This document shows, piece by piece, positions 8,433 through 17,873 of a DNA stretch of 64,000 nt; the first letter of the stretch is position 1; each line of letters starts with the position of its first letter. Below the pieces are notes generated by a model. It was not told the origin of the DNA and searched no databases. It worked only from the letters and a program-made list of their open reading frames with translations. The stretch is from assembly GCF_014641655.1 (NCBI RefSeq), contig NZ_BMID01000001.1, positions 1,974,427 through 2,038,426 on the forward strand, given 5' to 3'. This stretch comes from Pseudoblastomonas marina. GTDB lineage: Bacteria; Pseudomonadota; Alphaproteobacteria; Sphingomonadales; Sphingomonadaceae. The position numbers were made by a program, and so were the translations under genes.

Positions 8433-8699
8433 TCAGTCGACCGCCGGGGCTTTCTCGAGCTCGTCGGCCGGATCGTCCCCGTCGCGCAATTTGCCTTCGA
8501 GCGCGGCCGCGCCTTCGCTCACCTCGCGCGCAGCATCGGCGGCAACGTCCTCGAGCACTTCGCCTGCCGCGTCGGCGTTCTTGGCGGCATCGTCCGCGGC
8601 GTATTCAGCGGTTTTCTCCGCGTTCTGCTGCGTTTCCTGCGAACAGGCGGCGAGCGGCAGCGCCAGCGCGAGAAGCGCGGTCGGAATCAGGTTTCGCAT
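8433..8699 (-). CDS. Small alanine/acid-rich lipoprotein
   Basis: 88 residues. A signal peptide ends in the lipobox LAAC (Cys19). The mature part is low-complexity, rich in Ala, Glu and Asp, and predicted helical, resembling small entericidin- or Lpp-like envelope lipoproteins of sphingomonads. The start at 8699 (MRNLIP) gives the proper signal peptide; an upstream extension reads out of the ftsH 3' region. It lies 34 bases downstream of ftsH, in the same orientation, so it may be on the same transcript. Function not recognised. Confidence 0.7.
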   Translation of the reverse strand: MRNLIPTALLALALPLAACSQETQQNAEKTAEYAADDAAKNADAAGEVLEDVAADAAREVSEGAAALEGKLRDGDDPADELEKAPAVD

Positions 8700-8733
8700 G
8701 GTCGTTCTCCCTCTGTAACGAGGGATCAACGCG

Positions 8734-10695
<1,962 letters not shown>

Positions 10696-10766
10696 CGCAG
10701 GGGCATCCTTTCACGCACGTATGTAGGCGCACGCGGGTGAATGACAAGTTGCCGGGACGGGCACGA

Positions 10767-11417
10767 TCAGCGGCAATTCCGATCGACGGCATAGGCTCGG
10801 CAGAATACCTCGACCGCGCCGTCGATCCGGCGCCGGTCTTCTGCTCGGGTCGGTTCCGCGCCGAATCGCCGCTCTAGGTCGCCCATCCCCTTGCACATCG
10901 AGACGAATTGTTCGGTTGCGAGCGGGATATCGTCGATCGCGACCTCGCCAGCGTCGTGCATCGCCTCGAGGAATTCGGCGAAGGCCATTTTCATGCGATA
11001 GGGCCCGGCTGCGAGGAACGCCTTGCCGATCCCCGGTTCACGCTCGGTTTCGGCGGAAATTCGCCGGTCGAACTGGATCATCTCGGGCCGCGACAGGAAT
11101 GCCGTCATCGCCTCGCCGATTTCGGTCAGCCGCTCGCGCAGCGTTCCCTCGACGAATTCGGGGACATCGAAGCTACGCCGCATCTTGCCGCATTCGGCTA
11201 CGACCGCGGCGGTGAAGAGCTCCCGCTTGCCACCGAACTGGTTGTAGATCGTGACCTTCGAGACGCCCGCTTCGGCGGCGATCGCCTCGATGCTCGAAGC
11301 GGCATAGCCGTGGTCGAAGAACGCCCGCGCGGCCGCATTCACGATTGCGACGCGTTTCTCCTCGTCCACCGGGCGACCGGTCCGCTTTCTAGTCTTGCTC
11401 AAATCGATCCTTGACAT
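10767..11417 (-). CDS. TetR-family repressor of the adjacent efflux operon
   Basis: 216 residues. The N-terminal helix-turn-helix reads AAARAFFDHGYAASSIEAIA and VSKVTIYNQFGGKRELF, the classic TetR DNA-binding pattern. The C-terminal ligand domain belongs to the TetR_C type often seen beside efflux pumps. It is divergent from the DevBCA-like operon, and four operator palindromes fill the space between them, the first only 2 bases beyond its ATG. The ATG at 11417 has no clear ribosome-binding site, whereas AAGGA sits 5-6 bases before an in-frame TTG at 11402, so translation may begin there. It probably represses itself and the pump until a ligand binds. Confidence 0.88.
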   Translation of the reverse strand: MSRIDLSKTRKRTGRPVDEEKRVAIVNAAARAFFDHGYAASSIEAIAAEAGVSKVTIYNQFGGKRELFTAAVVAECGKMRRSFDVPEFVEGTLRERLTEIGEAMTAFLSRPEMIQFDRRISAETEREPGIGKAFLAAGPYRMKMAFAEFLEAMHDAGEVAIDDIPLATEQFVSMCKGMGDLERRFGAEPTRAEDRRRIDGAVEVFCRAYAVDRNCR

Positions 11418-11419
11418 AT

Positions 11420-11489
11420 TGAACGGGTCCGTTCACCTGAACGCGATCGTTCAATTGAACGCAGCCGTTCAGGTGAACGCTGTCGTTCA
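11420..11489. promoter_or_regulatory. Four tandem TetR operator palindromes, 18-bp period
   Basis: Four copies of the palindrome TGAACG-N4-CGTTCA occur at 11420-11435, 11438-11453, 11456-11471 and 11474-11489. The 12 outer bases are identical in all four; the inner four differ (GGTC, CGAT, CAGC, CTGT). Each is separated by 2 bases (CC, AT, GG), giving an exact 18-bp period. They lie between the divergent tetR gene and the efflux permease. A TTGACA-like box (11411-11416) abuts the first copy, but no good -10 follows it. By position they are the TetR-family binding sites. Confidence 0.9.
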
Positions 11490-11559
11490 CTTATGGACGC
11501 TGCGGGTCGCAACCGCAAGAGGCGCGTCGTCACGGCGCGGGACCGGAGCAGGACACGCA

Positions 11560-12693
11560 ATGATCTGGATCGCCATCCGGATGCTGACCGGCGACAGGCA
11601 GAAGTTCTACGGGCTGCTGTTCGGAATCGCCTTTTCGACCCTGCTGATCACCCAGCAGCTGACGATCTTCGTCAACCTGCTCGAGCGCGGCGCGAGCGGG
11701 GTCTACAACGTGTCGAGCGCCGATGTCTGGGTAATGGATCCGGTCAGCCGTACCACCGATGTCGCCTATGCCATGCCCTCGACCGCGCTCGACAAGGTGC
11801 GTGGCGTGTCGGGGGTCGAATGGGCGGTACCGCATATCCGCGCGACCGCGGCGGTGCGGACCAAGGACGGCGACCTCGAAGGCGTGGCGATCATCGGGGT
11901 CGACGACGCGACGCTAATCGGACTGCCAAAGCGCATGATCGAAGGCTCACCCGATGTCCTCTCGCAACCCGACAGCGTGATCATCGACGATGTCGGCATG
12001 ACGCGGATGTTTCCCGACCAGTCGCCGATCGGCGAGCGGCTTGAATTGAACGACCAGCGCGCGGTGGTCCGCGGGATCGCTGATGCGATCCCCAGCTTCA
12101 CCAGCACCGTCGTGCTCTACACCAAGTATTCGCAGGCGCTGAACTACGTGCCCGGCACGCGCAATCGACTATCCTTCGTGCTCGTCGGCAAGGCCGATGA
12201 TGTGAGCGCGCAGCAACTGGTCGACCGGATCGAGGCGCAGACGGGCCTGCGCGCCCGCACGCGCGAGCAATTCGCCGGCGACGGGGTCGATTTCATCATC
12301 GAGAACACCGGAATTCCCCTGAATTTCGGGATCACCGTGATGCTCGGCTTCATCGTCGGCGTGGCGATCGTCGGGCTGACCTTCAGCCTGTTCATTCGCG
12401 ACAATATCAAGCAGTTCGGGGCGCTCAAGGCGATCGGCGTGTCCAATGGCCGGATCGCCCGGATGGTGGCGGCGCAGGCGGGCATGGTCGGGATGGTCGG
12501 CTACGGCCTCGGCGTGCTCGGCACGGTCGGCTTCATCCACGCCTTCTCCGGCGACCCGACCTTCAAGGGCTTCTACATCCCGTGGCAGATCCCGCTCATT
12601 TCGCTGGTAGCGATCGTGCTGATAATCGCGCTGACCGGCTGGCTGAGCTTGCGCACCGTGCTCAAGACCGAGCCCGCGGCGGTGTTCCGGTGA
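11560..12693 (+). CDS. ABC exporter permease, DevC/FtsX-like
   Basis: 377 residues. The first transmembrane helix (about 17-37, FGIAFSTLLITQQLTIF) is followed by a periplasmic MacB/FtsX-like domain (SADVWVMDP...), then three C-terminal helices with the FtsX-type signature IKQFGALKAIGVSNGRI and a C terminus ending ..LKTEPAAVFR. This is the DevC-type permease of heterocyst-glycolipid-like exporters. It begins the operon: permease, ATPase, membrane-fusion protein, outer-membrane factor. The ATG at 11560 follows GGAGCAGG; longer in-frame reading passes through the operator array. The substrate is unknown. Confidence 0.85.
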   Translation: MIWIAIRMLTGDRQKFYGLLFGIAFSTLLITQQLTIFVNLLERGASGVYNVSSADVWVMDPVSRTTDVAYAMPSTALDKVRGVSGVEWAVPHIRATAAVRTKDGDLEGVAIIGVDDATLIGLPKRMIEGSPDVLSQPDSVIIDDVGMTRMFPDQSPIGERLELNDQRAVVRGIADAIPSFTSTVVLYTKYSQALNYVPGTRNRLSFVLVGKADDVSAQQLVDRIEAQTGLRARTREQFAGDGVDFIIENTGIPLNFGITVMLGFIVGVAIVGLTFSLFIRDNIKQFGALKAIGVSNGRIARMVAAQAGMVGMVGYGLGVLGTVGFIHAFSGDPTFKGFYIPWQIPLISLVAIVLIIALTGWLSLRTVLKTEPAAVFR

Positions 12694-13406
12694 GCGCGGC
12701 GCCGATCAGCAAGGCGATTTCGGTGCGCGATATTGCACGCGATTTCACCGCCGGGCAGCAAACCATCCGGGTGCTGCACGATATCGATATCGACGTCCAT
12801 TCGGGCGAGCTGACCTACATCGTCGGCGAAAGCGGATCGGGCAAGACGACGCTGATCAGCATCATGTGCGGGATCCTCTACCCGACCGAAGGCACGGTCC
12901 GGGTATTCGATACCGATATCTACCACCTGTCCGATACCGAACTGGTTGAATTCCGGCTCAACAATATCGGCTTCATCTTCCAGCAGTACAACCTGATCCC
13001 GGCGATCGACGCGGCCAGCAACGCCGCCGTCCCGCTGATCGCGCAGGGGATGGACCGGCACGAGGCGCGCGAACGTGCGGTCGCGATGATGGACAAGCTC
13101 AACATCGCCGACCAGGCCGACAAGCTGCCCAACCAGCTTTCGGGCGGGCAGCAGCAGCGTGTCGCGATCGCCCGCGCGCTTGTGCACGAGCCGCGCCTCG
13201 TCGTCTGCGACGAGCCGACCGCCGCGCTCGACGCCAGGTCCGGCCGCCGCGTGATGGACCTGTTGCGCGAAGTCGCGGTGGACGAGGATCGCGCCTGCAT
13301 CATCGTTACCCACGACAACCGCGTGTTCGACCTCGCCGACCGCATCCTCGTGCTCGAGGACGGCCGCGTCACCCATGACGGCGCCGAGATGCCCGAAGAC
13401 CACTAG
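12690..13406 (+). CDS. ABC exporter ATP-binding protein, DevA/LolD-like
   Basis: 238 residues, a complete ABC ATPase: Walker A GESGSGKT (46-53), Q-loop FIFQQYNLIP, signature LSGGQQQR (150-157), Walker B VVCDEP (171-176) and a switch histidine in IIVTHD. It powers the adjacent permease. It begins with GTG whose last bases overlap the permease stop (GTGA), a translational-coupling arrangement. The MacB/LolD-type sequence suits a mechanotransmission exporter that pushes substrate through the fusion protein rather than across the inner membrane. Confidence 0.93.
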   Translation: MSAAPISKAISVRDIARDFTAGQQTIRVLHDIDIDVHSGELTYIVGESGSGKTTLISIMCGILYPTEGTVRVFDTDIYHLSDTELVEFRLNNIGFIFQQYNLIPAIDAASNAAVPLIAQGMDRHEARERAVAMMDKLNIADQADKLPNQLSGGQQQRVAIARALVHEPRLVVCDEPTAALDARSGRRVMDLLREVAVDEDRACIIVTHDNRVFDLADRILVLEDGRVTHDGAEMPEDH

Positions 13407-13419
13407 ACGGACTGAGACC

Positions 13420-14448
13420 ATGGCCCTGCTACCGAAAAACCTGAGCTTCTCGCGCCAGATCCTGCCGCTGGTGGCGCTCGCGGGGCTAGTCCTCGCGGTG
13501 ATCTACATCGCCACCGGCCTGCCCGATCGCGAGCTGTCCGAACCGACCGAAGAACCGCCGCGTGCGCCCCAGGAACTCGCCAATGCCGCCCGAGTGGCGG
13601 GCGCGGGCGTAGTCGAACCCTCAAGCGAGGTGATCGATATCGGCACCGCTATTGCCGGGCTGGTGACGATGGTGCGTGTGCAGCCGGGCGATTACGTCAC
13701 CAAGGGCCAGCCGCTGTTCCAGGTCGACGACCGCGCGGTGCGCGCGCGCGTCCGCGAGGCCGAAGCGCAGATCGGCGAGGCGCGTGCCGCGATCGCCGAA
13801 GCGCAGAGCGCCGCCGCAACCGCCGCGCGCCAGCTCGATCTTTACCGCAACGTCTCCGATCCCGCCGCCGTCAGCCGCGCCGAGGTGATCCGCGCCGAGG
13901 GCGAGGCGAGCGCGGCACAGAACCGGCTCAATGCCGCCCGCGCCCGGCTGCAGAGCGCGCAGGCGATGCGATCGAGCGCCACCACCGAGCTTGGCCGGCT
14001 GGTCGTGCGCGCGCCGATCTCGGGCGAGATCCTCGCGGTCGACATCCGCCCCGGCGAATATGTCTCGACCATGGGCGGCAATGCGAGTTTCATCCGCATG
14101 GGCGAAACCCGGCCACTCCATGTCCGGATCGATATCGACGAATCCGAAGCGGCGCGCATCGCGCTGGGAGAGCCCGCAACCGTGAGCCCACGCGGTGCGT
14201 CGGACCGCCAGGTCAAGGCCAGCTTCGTGCGCGCCGAGCCGCAGGTGGTGCCCAAGCGCTCGCTCACCAACAGTGCCGCCGAGCGGGTCGACGTCCGCGT
14301 GCTGCAGGTCATTTACGCTCTCCCGTCGGCGGCCTCGTCGAACGAGGCGCTGTTCCGCGTCGGCCAACAGGTCGATGCCTATATCCCCGCGCGCCGCAAC
14401 GGCGCGACGACGGACATCGTCAAACCCGAAGCGGACGAGACCGAATGA
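13420..14448 (+). CDS. HlyD/DevB-type membrane fusion protein
   Basis: 342 residues. One N-terminal transmembrane helix (about 12-28) leads to a lipoyl/barrel-sandwich half (VVEPSSEVIDIGTAIAGLV), a long alpha-hairpin (about 105-190, alanine/arginine-rich coiled coil) and the second lipoyl half with VVRAPISGEIL and PGEYV. It bridges the inner-membrane ABC unit to the outer-membrane factor across the periplasm. It starts 14 bases after the ATPase stop and overlaps the next gene by ATGA. Confidence 0.88.
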   Translation: MALLPKNLSFSRQILPLVALAGLVLAVIYIATGLPDRELSEPTEEPPRAPQELANAARVAGAGVVEPSSEVIDIGTAIAGLVTMVRVQPGDYVTKGQPLFQVDDRAVRARVREAEAQIGEARAAIAEAQSAAATAARQLDLYRNVSDPAAVSRAEVIRAEGEASAAQNRLNAARARLQSAQAMRSSATTELGRLVVRAPISGEILAVDIRPGEYVSTMGGNASFIRMGETRPLHVRIDIDESEAARIALGEPATVSPRGASDRQVKASFVRAEPQVVPKRSLTNSAAERVDVRVLQVIYALPSAASSNEALFRVGQQVDAYIPARRNGATTDIVKPEADETE

Positions 14449-15875
14449 TCCGCCGCGCCGCCCTTCCCCTCGCCTCGGCGTTGGCGCTGTCGGCCTGCGT
14501 CGCCGGGCCGCCGCCCCAGATCGACACGTCCCCGCCGGTGCTCCCGCTGGGTTACGCCTACGCGCCCGAAGCGGGTGTTGCCGGCAAGCTCGAGGACCTG
14601 CTGCCCGACGAGGATCCCGCCTTTTCAGCGCTGGTCGCACGCGCTCTCGAAACCTCGCCGACGCTTGGCGAGGCCGCGGCGCGGATCGACGCCGCGCGCG
14701 CGTCGGCCGCACGTGCGGGCGCCGAACGCATGCCGCGCCTCGATGCGGGCGCTTCCGTCACCGGTCAGCGCACCAATCCCGTGCAATTCGCCGCCGGCCT
14801 GCCGCCGGGTGTCCAGATCGAAAGCGAGCGGATTTCCTATGGCGTCAACCTCGCCGCGAGCTGGGACCCGGACCTGTTCGGCCGCTTGCGGGCGCAGGAG
14901 CGGGCGCAAGTGCGACTGGTCGAAGCCGCCGGAGCCGATGCGCAGGCGGTCCGCAACGCGCTGGTCGCCGAGATCGCGGGGGCGGTGATCGACTGGCGCA
15001 CGCTGGCCCGCCGCGAGGGCGCGCTGCGCGAGGACCTCGCCGCGGCGACAGAGCTTGCTCGGCTTGCGGGCGTGCGAGAACGCGCCGGGATCGCGCCCGG
15101 TTTCGACCGCGTGCGCGCCGAGACCTCGGCCGAAACGACCCGCAGCCGGCTCGCCGCGCTCGCGAGTGAGCGGGCCCGTCTCACCGGCCAGCTCGTCACG
15201 CTGACCGCCTCGTCGGGACGCGATGTCCTTACTGCCCTGGCCGAGGTTGCACCACGCCCCGAGCGTGCCGTGCCGCCGCCCACCCTGCCCGGCGCGCTGC
15301 TCCAGAATCGGCCCGACATCCTTGCCGCCAGCGCGAGGCTCGCGGCCCGCGACGAACAGCTCGCCGCAACCGCCGCGCGCCGTTTTCCCAATCTCTCGCT
15401 GAGCGCGGTGGTCGGACTGCTGGCCTTCGGGATCGGCGACCTGTTCGATCCGGATTCGATCGTCGGCTCGCTGGCGGCGGACGTCGCCGCCCCGCTGCTC
15501 GACTTCGGCCGGATCGAGGCCGAGATCGACGGCGCGGCTGCAGACAAACGCGGCGCCTTCGAGGCCTATCGCGGCACGGTCTTTGCCGCGCTGGGAGAGG
15601 CCGAGGCGGCCTACGGCCTCGTCGCCGCGACCGATGCCGAACTCGCCGCGGCGCGCCGCGAAGAAGCCTCGTCCATCCGCAGCGCCGATCTTGCCAATAC
15701 GCGCTACGAGGCCGGGCTGGCCGATTTCCTCACCGTGATCGAGGCCCGCCGCGTCGCCGACGGGAGCGCCGAACGCGCTGCCGCCGCGCTCGGCCGCGCG
15801 CTGCGCGCGAGGGTGCTGTTGTGGCAGGCGCTTGGCGGGACACCCGCGACCGGCTCGAGCGAGCCGGAAGGCTAG
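14445..15875 (+). CDS. NodT/OprM-family outer-membrane efflux lipoprotein
   Basis: 476 residues. A lipoprotein signal ends in LSAC (Cys18). The two-fold repeated TolC-type fold is visible from the SPTLGEAAARIDAARA helix and from VSWDPDLFGR-like (here AASWDPDLFGRLR), plus LLQNRPDI and a C-terminal YEAGLADFLTVIEA, all standard for the NodT family. It forms the trimeric outer-membrane channel of the pump encoded upstream, with which it overlaps by ATGA. It ends 3 bases from the convergent antiporter gene. Confidence 0.92.
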   Translation: MIRRAALPLASALALSACVAGPPPQIDTSPPVLPLGYAYAPEAGVAGKLEDLLPDEDPAFSALVARALETSPTLGEAAARIDAARASAARAGAERMPRLDAGASVTGQRTNPVQFAAGLPPGVQIESERISYGVNLAASWDPDLFGRLRAQERAQVRLVEAAGADAQAVRNALVAEIAGAVIDWRTLARREGALREDLAAATELARLAGVRERAGIAPGFDRVRAETSAETTRSRLAALASERARLTGQLVTLTASSGRDVLTALAEVAPRPERAVPPPTLPGALLQNRPDILAASARLAARDEQLAATAARRFPNLSLSAVVGLLAFGIGDLFDPDSIVGSLAADVAAPLLDFGRIEAEIDGAAADKRGAFEAYRGTVFAALGEAEAAYGLVAATDAELAAARREEASSIRSADLANTRYEAGLADFLTVIEARRVADGSAERAAAALGRALRARVLLWQALGGTPATGSSEPEG

Positions 15876-15888
15876 CGATCAAGCCTTC
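15867..15888. terminator. Possible bidirectional terminator hairpin
   Basis: GAAGGCT (15867-15873), an 8-base loop and AGCCTTC (15882-15888) form a perfect 7-bp hairpin spanning the ends of two convergent genes. There is no T run, so termination is a guess. Confidence 0.35.
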
Positions 15889-17720
15889 TCCTTGGCGTCC
15901 TTCTTCTCGCGCTCGGCGTCGCGCTTTTCCTTGCGCTCTTCGGCGGTATCGGGCGCGGTGAAGGACAGCACCACGTCGCCTTCGCCCACGGTCGGCTGGG
16001 TGATCGAGGTGAAAAGTTCGAGCGACTTGTCGGCACGGATCACGGCGAAGGGCATGCCCTGATCGCCGAGATATTCGCGCAAATCCTTCATCTTGAACTG
16101 CTCGCTCATTCGCGTGCGCGAAAACTCCCAGCCCTCGCCCACGCGCACCAGCAGGTCGTAGACCGAGGGTTGCTCCTGGAAGATCACATTGCCGCGCGCG
16201 GTCGTCATGCCCGTGCGCTGGTCCGGACCGGCCTGCGCGACCTTGTCGTAGCCCAGTTCGGGGCCGAGTTCCGAACAGACCAGCGCATTGAAGGCGTCGG
16301 TCTCGGTCATCGCGATCACGGTGTTGAAATTTGCGAGCGGCAGGTGATGGCGCCAATCGTCGTCGAGCATGTCGCCGTGATGGGTCGGCACCTCGAGCTT
16401 CTTGGCGGCGCGCAACGCGAATTTCGAACTGTCGACGACCTCGACCTTGATGTCCGAATTCTTGAGCGCCTTGGCCAGAGCAAGGCTGAACCCGTTGACC
16501 CCGATCAGCATCAGGCCTTCGGCGCGGCCCTGGTCGATACCGAGGCGATGCGCCCACCATTTCGCGGTGAATCCATGCGCGACGATCGTCGCGATCGCGG
16601 TCGCGAAAGCCAGCGGGACAAGCAGTTCGGCCCCCGGCACCCCGCGCTGTTCGAGCCGGATCGCGAACAGGCCGGTGATCGCCACGGCGACGATACCGCG
16701 CGGTGCGATCCAGGCGATGAACAGCCGTTCGCGCCACGGAACGTCGCTGAACAGCAGCGCCGTCAGCACCGTCGCGGGGCGTGCGACGAACATCAGCAGC
16801 GCGAGGTAGATCACGAATTCCCACTGCACCCGGCTGACGACTTCCCAGTTGAGCGTCGCCGAGAGGATGATGAACACGCCCGAGATCAGCAGGACAACGA
16901 GGTCCTCCTTGAACCGGCGCAGCGCCTGCGTGCTGAAGGTCGGCTTGTTCGCCATGACCATGCCCATCACGGTGACCGTGACCAGCCCGCTTTCGTGCAT
17001 AACAAGGTCGGCCGCAACGAAGCTGCCGATCACCGTGACGAGCAACAGAGGCGCCTTGAGATATTCGGGCACGTAACCGCGCGGGAACAGCCAGGTGAGA
17101 GCCCAGCCGCAGGCGAAGCCGATCAGTCCCGCAATGCCCGTCGCGACCAGCACGTCGACGCCGATATTGACCGGGTCGATCTCGATGCCTTCATAGGTCA
17201 GCCAAGCGAAGATCCCGATCGCGAGCAGCGCGCCGATCGGGTCGTTGATGATCGCTTCCCACTTCAATGCATCGCCCGTCCGCCGCGGCAGGTTCAGCTC
17301 GCGGAGCAGCGGCCCGATGACCGTCGGCCCGGTTACCACCAGAATGCCGCCGAACAGCATCGACAGCTCCCAGCTCAGCCCGACCCCGTATCGAACCGCC
17401 AAGGTGCAGAACATGAAGCCCAACGGCACGCCGAGGAAGATCAGGCGTTTGACTGCGCCGGCGGCATGGATCAGGTCGCGGAAGCGAAGCGAAAGCCCGC
17501 CCTCGAAAAGGATCACGGCCACCGCGAGCTTGATGATCGGCTCCTGCAATTCGCCGAAATCGGCCTCGGGATCGAGGAACCCGAGCACCGGTCCAACGAC
17601 GATGCCGGACAGGAGGAGGAAGACGATCGCGGGGCGACCGGTGCGCCAGGCGATCCACTGGGCCGCGAGACCGAGAACGCCGATCAGCGCGATCTTCACC
17701 ATGAGGGTGTCTAAGTGCAT
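15879..17720 (-). CDS. Cation:proton antiporter with C-terminal RCK (TrkA-N) domain
   Basis: 613 residues. The first ~390 residues hold about 12 transmembrane helices of the CPA-type Na+/H+ exchanger fold, including the LLLSGIVVGPVLGFLDP start and the VILFEGGLSL motif of NhaP-like CPA1 antiporters, and IAPRGIVAVA. A cytoplasmic Rossmann domain follows (about 405-525, LIGVNGFSLALAKAL) as in KefC/TrkA regulators, then a charged Glu/Lys-rich tail. It should exchange Na+ or K+ for H+ under nucleotide or pH control. It is divergent from a TonB-dependent receptor. Confidence 0.88.
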   Translation of the reverse strand: MHLDTLMVKIALIGVLGLAAQWIAWRTGRPAIVFLLLSGIVVGPVLGFLDPEADFGELQEPIIKLAVAVILFEGGLSLRFRDLIHAAGAVKRLIFLGVPLGFMFCTLAVRYGVGLSWELSMLFGGILVVTGPTVIGPLLRELNLPRRTGDALKWEAIINDPIGALLAIGIFAWLTYEGIEIDPVNIGVDVLVATGIAGLIGFACGWALTWLFPRGYVPEYLKAPLLLVTVIGSFVAADLVMHESGLVTVTVMGMVMANKPTFSTQALRRFKEDLVVLLISGVFIILSATLNWEVVSRVQWEFVIYLALLMFVARPATVLTALLFSDVPWRERLFIAWIAPRGIVAVAITGLFAIRLEQRGVPGAELLVPLAFATAIATIVAHGFTAKWWAHRLGIDQGRAEGLMLIGVNGFSLALAKALKNSDIKVEVVDSSKFALRAAKKLEVPTHHGDMLDDDWRHHLPLANFNTVIAMTETDAFNALVCSELGPELGYDKVAQAGPDQRTGMTTARGNVIFQEQPSVYDLLVRVGEGWEFSRTRMSEQFKMKDLREYLGDQGMPFAVIRADKSLELFTSITQPTVGEGDVVLSFTAPDTAEERKEKRDAEREKKDAKEKA

Positions 17721-17873
17721 GGGGCCTCCCCTGCCCTATCCGTTTGTGAATTGCACCCCCTTACCTTCGTGATCCGGCTCAGCTTTCGCTCGCCATGCCG
17801 CTGGTCGATGGCTAGGGGCACCCCGACGAAAGCGGGTTGGCAGGATTGCCCCGCTTGGCAGGGGCGCTGCACG

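Noticed and set aside
11411-11439. TTGACA before operator 1 as the promoter of the efflux operon
   Set aside because: The bases 17 positions downstream (CACCTG) do not resemble a -10 box, and the element is on the wrong side of the first operator for strong confidence.
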